In this document: positions 53,291-64,000 of the stretch, piece by piece
How the letters are laid out: each line of letters begins with the position of its first letter
Numbering within the stretch: the stretch's first letter is position 1
From: Campylorhamphus procurvoides
Taxonomy: Eukaryota; Chordata; Aves; Passeriformes; Dendrocolaptidae
Length of the DNA: 64,000 nt
Reading direction: 5' to 3'
Assembly: GCA_013396655.1 (NCBI GenBank)
Contig: WBMV01007376.1
Location: forward strand, 991,396-1,055,395
Position numbers and translations under genes: made by a program
Notes under the pieces: model-generated
What the model was told of the DNA's origin: nothing
Databases searched by the model: none
The model's input: only the letters and a program-made list of their open reading frames with translations

Positions 53291-53535
53291 ACAAGTGCTA
53301 GTGAGAGTAAAAACAGATTGCAGAGCTATCAAGGAAACATGTCAACTATTATTCTACTGAATGCCTGATGTTGCACAAGGTGTTGATGCCCCAGCAGCCA
53401 CAACAACTCTGCTAAAGCACTTTCCTGCTTTACATTCATCAAAGTATGATGACTGAGATACAGTACACTGGCATTGTATCCCCTTCCTTTCACCAGCCCT
53501 GTACTTGTATGACTCTATAGGTGTGTCAAACAGCA

Positions 53536-53623
53536 GGTATTTCTTGCTGGAGGCCCTGTTTTGGTAGACAACTTGGAAGAAATTATTGATCTTGTACTTG
53601 ACCCAGTACTTGCAAGTTATGTT
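53536..53623 (+). pseudogene. DNAH11: Dynein relic block C: AAA5 Walker-B-like segment
   Basis: The frame reads VFLAGGPVLVD followed by NLEEIIDLVLDPVLASY. The beta-type family has [24 protein letters not shown] here, so about two thirds of the positions are identical or conservative. The acceptor is probably cagcag just upstream. No stop falls inside the block, but the reading frame ends soon after (stops near 53635) and the expected GRNTIKKGK continuation is missing. It lies in the right order, about 0.25 kb after block B. Confidence 0.8.
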
Positions 53624-56600
53624 CAAATTACTTTTTAATAGTCTGTTATTTTCTTCATAAGCTCTTTCTCTGATTATGTTCTGCAAGTACTCCAAGTAGC
53701 TTCCTCTGAAAGCTGGTTTCCTTGTACGATAGTTACCTTAACTCCCAAGAATTGCAGTGTCCAAGGCATGTTGACTCCAGTTGGATTTTTACTTGTCTAT
53801 TTTTCTGATTTGTACCCTTGCATACACTACAGTTCAATGACTGCAATTTGAGCACTCCTTTCTATCTAGCTGAACAATCCTCCCCAACACACCACCATCC
53901 TTATGCGTAATCACTCAGGAGACATAATCATTCACTTAGAACTAAAATAATTCTCCTACCATTTGTTCCTTGCCTCCATTCTGCGCTTTTTCTCTGATTT
54001 ATTGCACTATATTCCTTATGGAAATATTTTGACATCCATCCCCCCTATTCAAGCCTTGTACCCACCCTTGGAGGGAGTGCCTTGAACAGAGGAAGGCCAG
54101 GATGATTGTGTATCTCGTATACTCGCCCTTTTATTCCAGTGTCATTTCCCCCACCTCCTCATTATATTCCTAAGCCCTTCCCCTCCTTCTAGTTTAGCTG
54201 TACCTACTGTCTCTCCTATAGCTACCAGAGTCCTCTCTTCCCTCCCCTGCCCCTCTAGTAAATGTCAGAGAATATTTCCTCAGAGCCTGTGCTACTCAGG
54301 ATTGTGTCTGAGTATAGGGATCCTTGTCTAAGCTCTCTAAATCACTTGACCCCGAAAAGGTTGCCACAGGACAGCACATATCTACAGTGCAAGCTGGAAA
54401 GAAAATGCTGCTAATGCACTGATTTCCTTCAGCTCTGAGCTTTGTATCTTATTTAGACTGCAAGAAAGTATTTAGCAAGATAGAGCACTGAAATTGTTAC
54501 TCTTCAAGCTTAGTCAAAATTACTGTGAAATTCCTTAATTAAAATGTTCAAGCTGAGAAGCAAAATGCTTTTGAATTCAGCCATCACAGTGCCCCACTCA
54601 GTACTGTACCTTCCGCCTCTTCTTTATTGCTCCCTTCATGTTCTCGTGTTACCTTCCATGCTGCCTGTTGGGTTTGCTTGTTACGAGTGTCCCCCCCGAC
54701 CGCCACCCCCATGCTGCAGCAACAAGCAGAAAGCTCTTTATGCCAGGTGTTGACCTAGTGGCGTGCACCAGCCCAGGGTGGAAGAGCATCTTGAATTTCT
54801 TGCTCCCCTGGGAGCATTTTATTAAAGGAGGATTTTCATGGTGTGTTGAGATTCTGAACGTGGCTGCTATTCAGGAACTGTTGGTTGCAGTTCTGAGCCT
54901 GAATGCATGCTGAGGCTCTGCTCGTTCTGTGGCAATAAGCTGAGTCCTGGGACAATGAATTCTGCACGATTTTCCCCAGTGTGCAGAAGAGCAGAAACAA
55001 GACCACGCTCTCACTCACTGCCACGCTGCTGTTTGTGCACTCAGGGACATAGGTTTCACCAGATTTTTCACTGATTCTCCACAGAGGGCTTCCAGACCCG
55101 CTCTTTAAATGGGTCTCTTGGATCTAAAGAACTTGAATCAGCTTCAGTGTTACAACGCATGAGGTCAGTTTGGAAACATTTGGAAAGTCCTGACTGAAGA
55201 CATTTCATGAGTGTCTGCGTTACTCTCACACCTGCACAGGCGCCCAGAGCAGCACTTGGCAATGCTGGACACCTCACAGCACAGCATGCCTTCTACAGGC
55301 CTCAGTAGCTGAGCCTGACACACAGATACACACCTGTGCTCCTCACTGTGCTCAGAGGAATGCACAGTCTAAATTAATTTCTGCTATTATAAGTCTAGAA
55401 AAACTTTTCTATAAACCAGATGATGGCTCTGGAGTCACAACACAAAGTTATGTATAGATATACAGAATTCAGTTCAAAATTTTATTTCTTTCTTCTGCTT
55501 CTAGGAATTGAAGACTTAATTCTGAAAATATGCTTGCAAAGAAGTTTGGGGAAAACAGAATATTTTAAAAGGAGGTATGCATTTCCTTTATTTCTTATCA
55601 TTTGATTTATGGATTTGCAAACTTACCACTTCACCCTGAACTCAGAAAGCAGAAAAAATAATCTAAAATTAAGTTGACAGTGCTTTGGGATGAATTATGG
55701 ATACTTTTTTGGGCTGATGACAGTAATTTCCTTCGGGATATTCTTCTGAGAAGCTGTAAACAACAAGACTCACAGCAGCACAAATACAAACAAAGAAAAA
55801 CAACTAGAAGAATTAGAACAGCTACAATAATAATAATTTTGATGCTGAATTTGGCTCCTTTGGGTCTAAACCAGATATGTTTATTTTTAAGGATCATATT
55901 TATTTCACAACCTGTATTTTTCAATTTACTTATCCACAATTAATATATCCAAGTGTATGTGTTTTCCCTTTCAAGAATCACTGTGTCTCCATCATGAGGA
56001 AAATAAAATAAAACTTTTTAAATCACCATAAAACTAAATCTGCAAGAAGGGAATGTTGGTATTCCATTTTATGTATCATATAAATGTAGCTTTCCCTAGT
56101 ATAGTTTTTCCACAACTCCTTATAGTGCTAACTTTTTGAAAATTGTGTCCCTGGACCCCAGCACTACAAGGAGCTGTTGAACCATTTACTCAAGGGGCTG
56201 GCTAAAACACAAGCACCACCAGTGGAAGGATTATTGAGCAGGACACTCAGACACTCATTTCTAGCTTGGAGTGGCCACAGCTGATTGCAGTTACACCTGG
56301 CCACTGGGTGTGTGCCTCTCCATGTGAAAGCTGGGGATACTGAAAAGTTAATAAAGGCATTTTCCAACTCCATAACTGCATTGCAGTGCGTATGACATTC
56401 CTTTCTGCTGTGGTGATGTATATGACTGTGTCTTGTGCAAACAGTTACTGGACATGCAAACTAGGAAGTGGATGTTAAAAATCATTGTATTATTAAATGA
56501 AGAATCATATCTAATCTAATTAAGAGATAAATATAACCTTAATAGTAAGCAAATGTGATCAGGTAATAGCAGTTGTACTTGCATATCTTTTCCATCATCA

Positions 56601-56672
56601 GAGTGCTTTAAAAACCTTCTCATTTATGCACAGTATGTCTCTTTTGAAATAGGAAAATGTGGCTTTGTTCAG

Positions 56673-56855
56673 GTGATGCATGAAGCAAGAGTTCAAAGAA
56701 CTCGACCAAAGAGTATCAGCAAGTCAGTAAACATGTATGCTGTCAATAAAATCTTTACAGGAATCTGTCTTACGGGTTGTGCTTTTGCAATTGGGTTGCA
56801 GGAATTTAACAGGCAAAGAATTGAAAATTATGACCAAACTGGCTCACTCTTTTAG
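56673..56855 (+). CDS. Unrecognised terminal-exon-like frame, single-pass membrane microprotein
   Basis: A frame of 60 codons starting at a GTG-ATG pair directly after a good acceptor (gtggctttgttcag) and ending in TAG. The N-terminal third is basic (several R and K, including RVQRTRPKS). A hydrophobic run, IFTGICLTGCAFAIGL, could span a membrane. The C-terminus is polar (QEFNRQRIENYDQTG). That layout resembles small mitochondrial or ER microproteins, but I do not recognise the family. It lies inside the dynein relic, on the same strand, in what would be intron DNA, and does not match dynein. It could be the last exon of a nested gene, a retrocopy fragment or chance. No poly(A) signal is obvious immediately downstream. 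Confidence 0.3.
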   Translation: MMHEARVQRTRPKSISKSVNMYAVNKIFTGICLTGCAFAIGLQEFNRQRIENYDQTGSLF

Positions 56856-58461
56856 CTTCATGCTTGCTCTGCAGTCTGCAGAAAAAATCTGAAAATTATC
56901 TTGGAGCTTCATGTAGTTATCATGCCTGAGCTGTCCTAATGACTGAAATTAACATGTTACAAAGAAGCAGTTGATGATGACCCAGGCATTCATAGCATGC
57001 ATGTATTTGCCTTGTCATGGTATTATCCCCACATAGTCTTTAGACCATCTCAAACATTACAAAAAACAGTACTTGCATTGCCATTATAAGATTTCTTGCT
57101 TTTAAAATCTAAAGATTGCAAAGAAGCTATTTCATACAGCAAACAACAGAATATTTAGAAGAAGTAAACAAATAATTTTGGGGAAAATATGAGCCATCAA
57201 GGATTTTGAAAAAGGCCAATGACCATGTGGAGCTTAAAGGAACTTTTACCAAATTCCACCATAGCTGCATTTGAACAGTAAACTGTGGGAACTCACAAAA
57301 TCTCAGACGAGGAGATTTACCTTACTTTAGAAATCTATATATTTTAGAAATATTTTTCCATACCACTTTGTGATACCACATTCACAGCACTTTGTGTTGT
57401 CATTTACATGGGTGAAGAAGCAAAGACTGGCAGCAGTTTGACTGCTCACTTTGAACTTAACCACCACACAAGATGCTGACACAGAAAATCACTCCTTGAT
57501 TTCTCAAGAGTTAAATTGCATCTGCAAGCTATGTCAAGTTCCACTTGGAGTAAGCTCTGGTGTCTAGCACATTTTTGCCACCGGTTATTCTGTCTTTTTT
57601 TGTTTCTTTAGATAAGAAATACTTGCATTCTAGCTGCTAATGAAAGAAGAAGATAATCCTGAAATGCTTAGTCACTTTTGTACTTTTCTACTTATGCTGA
57701 GAAGTGACAGAATCCTGTAGTTAAAATTATTCAAAAGATAAGGGGGAGGAGAAGGTGGAGAAAGATTATATAAAATGGATTTATATTGCTTCTACAACTG
57801 AATTGTTTTCAGTATAATGTCACGCTCTTAGTGCGGGAGATTCTGCATATGTCATGATTCTACAGGTGGCCTTGCACACTACATGCAGCTGCACTATTTG
57901 TCATGGGCAAATTTAATAGCAAGATGCTTGTTACATGTTCCCCCTATTCTTAGTTCACAAAAAACACCAAAGGGAAAAATCCCACTGCCTGATAGCTTGC
58001 TGGCTTACCTTCTTTATACAGCCTTTCAGAACACTTTAAAACAAATTTTGAAAAGACCATCTTTTGTACTAAATTCTGTAACACCTGTAATTACAGATCT
58101 ATTACTTTTGCTAGAATGATTTTGTTCTTTCTAACATTTATAATGCTAATTGAGTGATTTTAATTACTTGAAGGAGTCATATACCTAACAGTGGCAGGCT
58201 TCTTCAATAACTTGATCCTTCAAAAGGGAGAATGCTTTCTGCTAAGTCTTGAGTATCCTCTGTTCTCAGAGGCTGCAGATGAAACTCAGAAGCACTCCGT
58301 ACAGTGGTATGGCAGAGCCAAGTGCTGCCAGAAATTTTGCAGAGTCAAACTCAGAAGAGCTCTCCTACTCGCCTAATTTTAAAATCCTGGATCCTCTCAT
58401 TGAAGTATTCTCTTTCCTAGACTTTGTTCGTCCAAGGCTAGTGTGTTAACCAGCTTTTCAG

Positions 58462-58696
58462 AGGCGACCATACCATTGAGTTCCAGACTCTTGCAGATGT
58501 ATCAAGAAAGCAGAACCATATTTTGCAAAAAGAAAAAAAAAAAGCAAATTGTTTTTGTCTTGAAAGGCCTATAGAGCAGGTAACTGAAGAACTGGATGTG
58601 AAAGGAGAAATTTTGACAATGAAACTGAAAGCTGAAGTAGAAGCACAACTAACTAAACCAAACAGGACAAAACTCAAGATGATGGTACAGCTGTAG
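58462..58696 (+). pseudogene. DNAH11: Dynein relic block D: AAA5/AAA6 junction, heavily decayed
   Basis: After ccagcttttcag the frame reads GDHTIEF (family GDKExEF). Weaker matches follow to the family FRLILHTKLANPHYKPE stretch (x-R-K-Q-N-H). An 11-base A run then leads to a frame giving IEQVTEELD and KLKAEVEAQLTKPN, compared with EDQLLAEVV and EKLKxxLTKxQN in the family. The match is much weaker than in blocks A and C and needs one or two frame changes near the A run. Its position between the AAA5 and AAA6 blocks supports it. The A run itself may mark an insertion. Confidence 0.6.
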
Positions 58697-58834
58697 AACA
58701 AGTTAAGGGTGTTACAGTATCAGTAAGTATATGAACAAAAAATAGATTATATACTTGAAAAATTGTAATTTAATTACTACATCTCCTACAGTACAAGAGA
58801 GACATTAACCTACTGGTGCTACTCCAGTGGGGGC

Positions 58835-59125
58835 TGTAGCAGGGAGCCTGCAAGGAGAGGCTGAGGGCACTGTGTTTCTTCAGCCTTGAAAAGGCCAAGA
58901 GGGCAGGGGGATCTATTGCTGTCTGAAAATACTTCCCAAGAGGCTACAGAGAAGACAGAGCCAAGTTTTTCTTAAGGGGTACACAAGGACAGGAAAGAGG
59001 CAACCAGCAGAAGTCAGAGCAAGGGAAATTCTGATCAGGGATTATTTACCATGAGGGTGGTGAAATATGGGCAGAGGGGCCTGGGAGGTTGTGGCCCTCT
59101 CAAGGTGAGATCCCTTCAGATGAGG
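58835..59125 (+). mobile_element. CR1 LINE, internal 3' region
   Basis: Sense-strand CR1 landmarks appear in order: caaggagaggctgagggcac, tcttcagccttgaaaaggcc, acaaggacaggaaagaggca, ttaccatgagggtggtgaaa and gggaggttgtggccctctc. It has decayed and lacks the tail. It lies between dynein blocks D and E. Confidence 0.88.
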
Positions 59126-59185
59126 AGGTTCTGTATGTCCTCTCCTTGAAAGTGACCACTTAACAGATCACCTAGATATTAATGT

Positions 59186-59228
59186 CTATACTTGTAACAT
59201 TAAAATATACATATATTTACAAGTATAG
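59186..59228. repeat. Perfect 12-bp inverted repeat with a 19-base loop
   Basis: Left arm ctatacttgtaa (59186-59197) and right arm ttacaagtatag (59217-59228) are exact reverse complements separated by 19 AT-rich bases. The structure lies 60 bases past the end of the CR1 fragment. Confidence 0.9.
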
Positions 59229-59745
59229 TTGACGCTGTGAGTGCTTATAAAACATGGAAGATAAGATGGATCAACAGGGTATAATTTTTTTTTTGCCATA
59301 GAAAAATCCCATTTTTAAAATAACTGTAACAATTATGTGCTATTGTATGGGAGGTATTTTAAAGCATCTTGAATTTTGCACATGATGGAAACACTGCGTA
59401 TACGTAAAACACATAGTCATATCAAGTTGATGGAAAAGTTCTTGATAGGAGGAAGCTGATCAGATAATTTTAGAAATGTGTAACAAGTGTTTCAGTTATT
59501 AAAAATGTGCATCTGTGAACACAGACTGTCAAAGAAAATGGAATATTCAGTGAGCCTTTTCAGAAGAAAGTCAGCAAATAGCATTGAAACATGCAATCAA
59601 TATGTGAAGATATTAGTTACCAGTCTTCAGATGGTTGCTTAGCTCAAAAGTTAAACAGATGTGATTATATCTCTCACTCTCTGTCTAATCAATCACTAAC
59701 CTTACACGAGATCTACTTGTGTTTGTGTACAGACCCAATTTCAGA

Positions 59746-60066
59746 AATTATTGTGAGCTACCTGGTATAAAACCTCTAATAGTATTTGTGAGAGTGTATG
59801 TGTGTGATGTATCTTAGATTCAAGCATGTGTTCTTGATTATCCTATACCTTTATCAGGTTATGCTATGTCTTCTGCAGCTACAGGAATTTTTAACTTAGC
59901 ACTATAACCTCAGTTTAATAATTACAGTATTCCTGCTGATTGTGCAAATTATATTGGCAATGAAAATCAAACACTTTTTGTTAGCTGGCCTCCTGATGGC
60001 AATGAAGAAATACAAGTCAATCAGACCTTAAATTACTCTAATTCAAAAGAAGTTAGGAAAGTGTGA
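59746..60066 (+). pseudogene. Coding-like relic with clustered glycosylation sequons, unknown origin
   Basis: One frame can be read through about 105 codons with two internal stops before the terminal TGA. The 3' half (about 59914-60066) is open for 50 codons and carries four N-glycosylation sequons (two NYS, two NQT) close together, one cysteine and the motif SWPPDGN. This suggests an extracellular domain. It was compared with the C-terminal dynein segment that carries Y-x-IP and TYxS, but it lies upstream of the AAA6 block and would be out of order. Other possibilities are an old envelope-like retroviral fragment or chance. No family can be named. Confidence 0.2.
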
Positions 60067-60830
60067 ATGCTTCCAAGATCTGCTGCTCAGTCATGACTGC
60101 AGTCATACAAGGGGTTGCAAACCCTTGCTGAACTCTGCAATTCACAGACTATCCAAAGTAATAGCCCAGTAAATGTGATTTTGTCATTATTACTAAAAAA
60201 CAAAAACATGTGTACTGACATGACAGTGTAGGGACTCAGCAATTCCCTGTGTTTGTCTGGGCCTAAACAGGTTTTAACTTGGTTTAACTACAATAGCAAT
60301 TGTCCAGTTGTGAGGCTCTCTTGACTAGATTTGTTTTAATTTAACTCTGGTTTATGGCAATAACAAATGGTTATTCATTGTGGACTGGATGGCCTGCAGC
60401 TCTAGAGCCAGCTGTGGGGAAGAGCGCAGACACAGATGACACAAATCACTCATTTAATCACAGTAAGCTGATTGTGTTAAGAAAACATATAAAACTAAAT
60501 CAAATCAGACACCAGACTGAGGAGAAAGACATCCCACTCCCATGAGTATCACTCCTCCTTGTGTTAACTCATCGTAATATTCCCCCACTCCTTTTGAGAA
60601 ATACCAAAGTGTCAATCTTCAGACCCAAAGTAGCACTGGAGGAATAAGCACAACACCAGAGAATAGGGAACTTTTTGTGTAGCAATTTTAATTCTACTTG
60701 AATTAAGGTCTTCCTGTATTCATTACATAATCTTGATTATTACACTGTTTAAAACAATAATTGGACTACTAGTAAATTCTTAGATTCATTTATATATTGT
60801 GCCTTTTGCCAATACCTTTTTGCCAATCAG

Positions 60831-61030
60831 AAGACTCTGAGTGTAATACCACATCATAACATGCCCAACATCATTAAGGACCTGGAAGCTGAAACAAGCA
60901 CCATGAAGATTACTGAAGCTCACAAGCACTTTGGCCAGTTGCAGTCAATGCTGCCGTGCTCTATCTTCTCATAGAGAAGCTTTATGAAATCAATCCAGTG
61001 AATTAGCTCTCACTCAAAGTTACCACTCAG
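60831..61030 (+). pseudogene. DNAH11: Dynein relic block E: helix leading into AAA6
   Basis: After a polypyrimidine-containing acceptor (ccaatcag) the frame reads KDLEAETSTMKITEAHKHFG, matching the family pattern (I/V)EAKxxExKINEARExYRP. A one-base shift near 60935 then gives PVAVNAAVLY and LLIEKLYEINPVN, a stop, and LSLKV. The family has PVAARASLLYFVINDLxKINPxYQFSLKAF. The match over about 60 residues with one frameshift and one stop is strong. The 3' end is approximate. Downstream AAA6 and C-terminal exons were not recognised before the window ends. Confidence 0.82.
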
Positions 61031-61034
61031 GAAG

Positions 61035-63265
61035 AGGAATGTTTGTGCACTGCTGTTTTGATCTAGTGCTACCACTGGCTTACCACTTTGCCTCTGATGA
61101 CAGGCTGTATTTCACAAGGTAGTGCAGTGAGCAAAACCTTCTGACAACATGAAGTTGAGTAAAGAGTAAAGAACCCAACTGCCTGTGTTACGCCCTCAGC
61201 TATCATTGCTATTACATTGGTCAAGGGTAAAGCTTACTTTCGCAGCTCAGTTAGCTCTTGCAGTATAGTAGAAAGCCTGCACAAGCTCCCATTTACAATT
61301 CTGTGTATGTACACCTGTATGTGTGGCCAAGCAGACCACAGAACAGTCCTTTGCCTTATGACTTTCAGGCCTCCCTTGTGTGCCTTCCTGCTTCAGCACA
61401 GTAAGAGAGAATATGGGCAAGTTCATGTACTTCTGCTTGGGTCTCCTTGATGTAGCTTGAGCTGCTCATGCTGCCAACTGGCTCTGCCAGGCCACTGGAA
61501 AATTCCCACCCCAGGCAAGAATGTCAATCTGAAATGCTTCCTACAAACTGTGTTTGCTCTGAGCCAGTTCAGGCTGCTTTCTTGTTAAATGCGGAAAAGC
61601 ATGATGACTTCACAGACATTGCTGTGGCTGGAGAGCGGGGCACCTCTGCAAGGACAGCCAATTTTCTCACTCTTCACTTTCCACCCTCATCTCAAACACT
61701 GGGAAATGCATCTACTTTCAAAGTAGCTCTTCATGTCCTGAGTGCTGCTGCCACATGTATATATTCCTCCTAGAATGAGCTGAATGGAAAGAGTATTGTA
61801 TAATGATCTCTCATTTAGCTTAAAGTGTCATCTTTTCCTTCACTGCATTTTGTCTGCGAGAAGTATGCTGAGTCTTGTGCAGCTGTGTTCTTGCTCTTAT
61901 TTGGCACAGATCTCTTCTAAGTTTCGCACCATACCAAGATTTTTCTTTGAAAAGAATGACAAATGGGTACAGAGCAGAGAAGCCCAAAGCCTACGCAGAT
62001 GTGAGCCAAGACTACGATGAAAATATTAACCTGATAAAAGAAGTTTCTTCAGCTTCTAGTGCATGTGCTGTGAGCTGGAAAGGAAAAATCCCAAATAGAC
62101 AAGAGAAAGGGAAGACAAAGAAATTCAGATTCAGCTACTGACCCTACTTGTTCTCAGAGCACAGAATATCTACAGTACTGAAAAATAAATCAGCCAACAA
62201 GAGAATTCCTGCCCAGTCTCCTCAAGGTCATCTGGAAGTCACCTACATGCATCTTGCATGAGGACATGTGCAATGGCTGACTCCAGTAAGGCACCAAACA
62301 CCTGCTCTGGTCAAGACTGAGATGCTCAGAATGCTCACCACCACACATGGCTGGGTCCTTCCTTTATTTGATACATTTCTAATTGACCTCTGTAAACAAG
62401 ATACAGTTCTGTTTGGGAAAAAACACTCTATATTAATTATTTAAAAATTAACAGGGGTTAAACCAATTGCCATTGTCAGGCATGCCAACCTTTAGAACAG
62501 ATCTAGCATTAAATCATGGTTATCTATAGGGAGTTCCCTTGGATCATTTGATCAAATTATGCTCTTAAAAGTACACTTCAAAAATGTCATCCTGGTGTAG
62601 GAGGAAAAAAAAGAAAATAAGGCAATGAAATTAATGGAAATTTGGAGAAATGAAATGTTGTCTCATGTATTTTGACAATGTAGGCATCAGTAGGTTTGCC
62701 AGACAGATCAGCTTGATTTGACTCGAGCAAATTAAGGTAGTCTAAAGCACAAGCTAGTTGTTAGTCATTTTCTTGGCTTTGCCCTCTTGAACCATTTTAC
62801 AAGTTTATTTACATTATAACAGCTCTGGCTATGGTTCTCCCACATTTGAGGTCATTCCTCAGCCTTGGGGAAGAAAGCTTAGCAGCTGGAACATCGCCAA
62901 TTTCTGGCCATAGAACTGTTTTAAGTAACAAGGTGGGCAGGGAGCAGCAGCAAAGGGGGAAAAGATGTGAAGATAAAGAAATGAGAGACTACTAAAACAA
63001 TCAGGTATAGACAGCGAAAGAAAAGAGCCCTGAAATGCCTGAAGGGCTCTAGCAGAGAAATCCCACTGCACCAATTGTTTAATCGCTACCCCGCTCTGCA
63101 AACAGCACATTGCAGGCACCTTTCCTACACTGGCATCTGCTGCTGCACCCCATTTCTTTCAACAATAAGACATTGGACATAACTGGGCATTACTGAGAGA
63201 TCCAGATGGTCTTTGGCACCTGTAGCAGGTCAGGAAGAAAATGTGTTCTAGTTGGTTTTTTGGAT
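61035..63265. other. No gene recognised downstream of the last dynein block
   Basis: The exons for the rest of AAA6 and the dynein C-terminal domain are not visible. Open frames at 61217-62141 lack domains. They are either lost or lie beyond the window. Confidence 0.5.
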
Positions 63266-63268
63266 CTT

Positions 63269-63823
63269 TGTTGTGGTTTAACCCCAGCCAGCAACTAAGC
63301 AGAGCACAGCCATTCACCGACTCCCCTCACAGAAGAATGAAGGGAAGAGAACTGAAAGGGTAAAAGAGAGAAAACTCATGAGTTAACTCTTTAGTATTAC
63401 CACCAATACAAAAAAAAAAAAAAACAAAACAAAAAGGAGAGAAATAAAACCAAGAAAAAACAAGTCAAATGAAAAAACAATTGCTCACCGTCAACAGGCC
63501 AATGTCTGGCCAGTCCCTGAGATACAGTCTCCAGAAAACTTCCATTTCTAATTTACACACTGAGCATGATTCCTTATGATATGGGATATCTCTTTGGTCA
63601 GCTGGGGTCAATTGTCCCAGCTGTATCTCCTCTCAACTTCTTGTGGACCCCCAGCCTCCTCACTGGTGGGGCGGTGAGAGAAGCAGAAAAGGCCTTGACT
63701 TTGTGAGCACTGCTCACTAATAATTAAAACATCCCTGAATTATCAACACGATTTCCAGCACAAATCCAGAACACAACCCCATACTAGATGCTATGAAGAA
63801 ATATCCCAGTCAAAACCTGCACA
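63269..63823 (-). mobile_element. Avian endogenous retrovirus LTR
   Basis: The plus strand starts tgttgtggtttaacccc and ends acctgcaca, giving the expected TG...CA ends for an element on the minus strand. The agttaactcttt, gagatacagtc, gatatgggatatctctttgg and ggtcaattgtcccagctgt segments follow the family order. An A-rich run (about 63411-63435) sits where the family has a variable A/T-rich tract. The TATA region is degraded. No clear target-site duplication could be set. It appears to be a solo LTR, since no retroviral genes are visible before the window end. Confidence 0.85.
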
Positions 63824-64000
63824 ATTTTAAACTGAGTTTGCTGGACTGGAGGGTGTTGGGCTTTTTACTTGCAAATGTGACAAATTTGAGAGAAGCCCAA
63901 GAAACATTTTCACAGATTACTTCCAAACAGGTTTATACTCTAATACTGTCCAGCCTCACAGAACATGTTGTGACTAGATTTTGCATTTTATGATTTATTA

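Larger units (their letters stand above)
48363..61030 (+). pseudogene. DNAH11: Axonemal dynein heavy chain relic, beta type, DNAH11-like (overall span)
   Basis: Five blocks of dynein heavy-chain coding sequence lie here in N-to-C order, separated by intron-like DNA. Intact proteins of this family are about 4,500 residues long, with a tail, a ring of six AAA+ modules and a stalk between AAA4 and AAA5. They drive ciliary and flagellar outer-arm motility. Only the stalk-start to AAA6 part is seen (roughly residues 3,300-3,900 of a full chain). Stops and frameshifts in most blocks rule out a normal product. Surviving AG acceptors and a GT donor argue against retroposition. Residues such as [34 protein letters not shown] and YEINP match the DNAH9/11/17 class and not the DNAH5/8 class. 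The choice of DNAH11 within that class rests on remembered sequence and is an inference. The blocks could be a dead orthologue (unitary pseudogene) or a dead duplicate. Blocks encoding the region between stalk start and AAA5 were not found. Confidence 0.8.

Noticed and set aside
55505..55575. Short frame IEDLILKI after a good acceptor as the dynein LEDxLL segment
   Set aside because: Only four or five residues fit, and it lies before block D, where that segment should follow; too weak.
59914..60066. Glycosylation-rich frame as the C-terminal dynein exon (Y-x-IP ... Y-x-S pattern)
   Set aside because: It would be out of order, upstream of the AAA6 block, and the match without gaps is limited to a few residues.

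Overview
The window reads as AT-rich chromosomal DNA of a bird, probably a neoavian and perhaps a passerine. The evidence is the mobile-element set: CR1 LINE 3' ends with the usual avian tail (agttggaagggacc / tgtaggtcctttccaac), three copies of an avian endogenous-retrovirus LTR recognisable by tggtttaaccccagcc and agtttatatactg, and very old amniote repeats (MIR-type SINEs, a sauropsid interspersed repeat, an RT relic). There are no bacterial or phage features, no tandem tRNA or rRNA genes and no CRISPR array. Almost every open frame is short and random.

The main content is a broken gene for an axonemal dynein heavy chain on the + strand between about 48.36 and 61.03 kb. Five blocks occur in the correct protein order: the start of the microtubule-binding stalk (48.36-48.50), AAA5 (53.04-53.29 and 53.54-53.62), the AAA5/AAA6 junction (58.46-58.70) and the end of the stalk-distal helical region running into AAA6 (60.83-61.03). 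They sit behind recognisable AG acceptors, and one has a good GT donor, so this is an intron-containing gene relic and not a processed copy. Frameshifts and in-frame stops occur in most blocks. The sequence fits the beta-type outer-arm chains (DNAH9/DNAH11/DNAH17), and by recalled residues DNAH11 best.

Layout. 0-1 kb: AT-rich DNA with a small CpG-rich patch and a CTCF-like site. 1-20 kb: mostly unannotatable intronic or intergenic DNA, with an RT relic at 11.2 kb and a MIR-type SINE at 19.1 kb. 20.4-20.7 kb: LTR (+). 21.4-26.2 kb: old CR1 pieces and an unrecognised but intact exon-like block (23.67-23.86). 30.05-30.62 kb: LTR (-). 32.6-32.9 kb: CR1 (-). 36.8 kb: MIR. 41.2 kb: old sauropsid repeat. 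43-48 kb: a few GC-rich patches. 48.4-61.0 kb: dynein relic, with a CR1 at 58.8-59.1 kb, an unrecognised membrane-microprotein-like exon at 56.7 kb and a glycoprotein-like relic at 59.9 kb. 63.27-63.82 kb: LTR (-). No complete functional protein-coding gene can be supported from this sequence alone.
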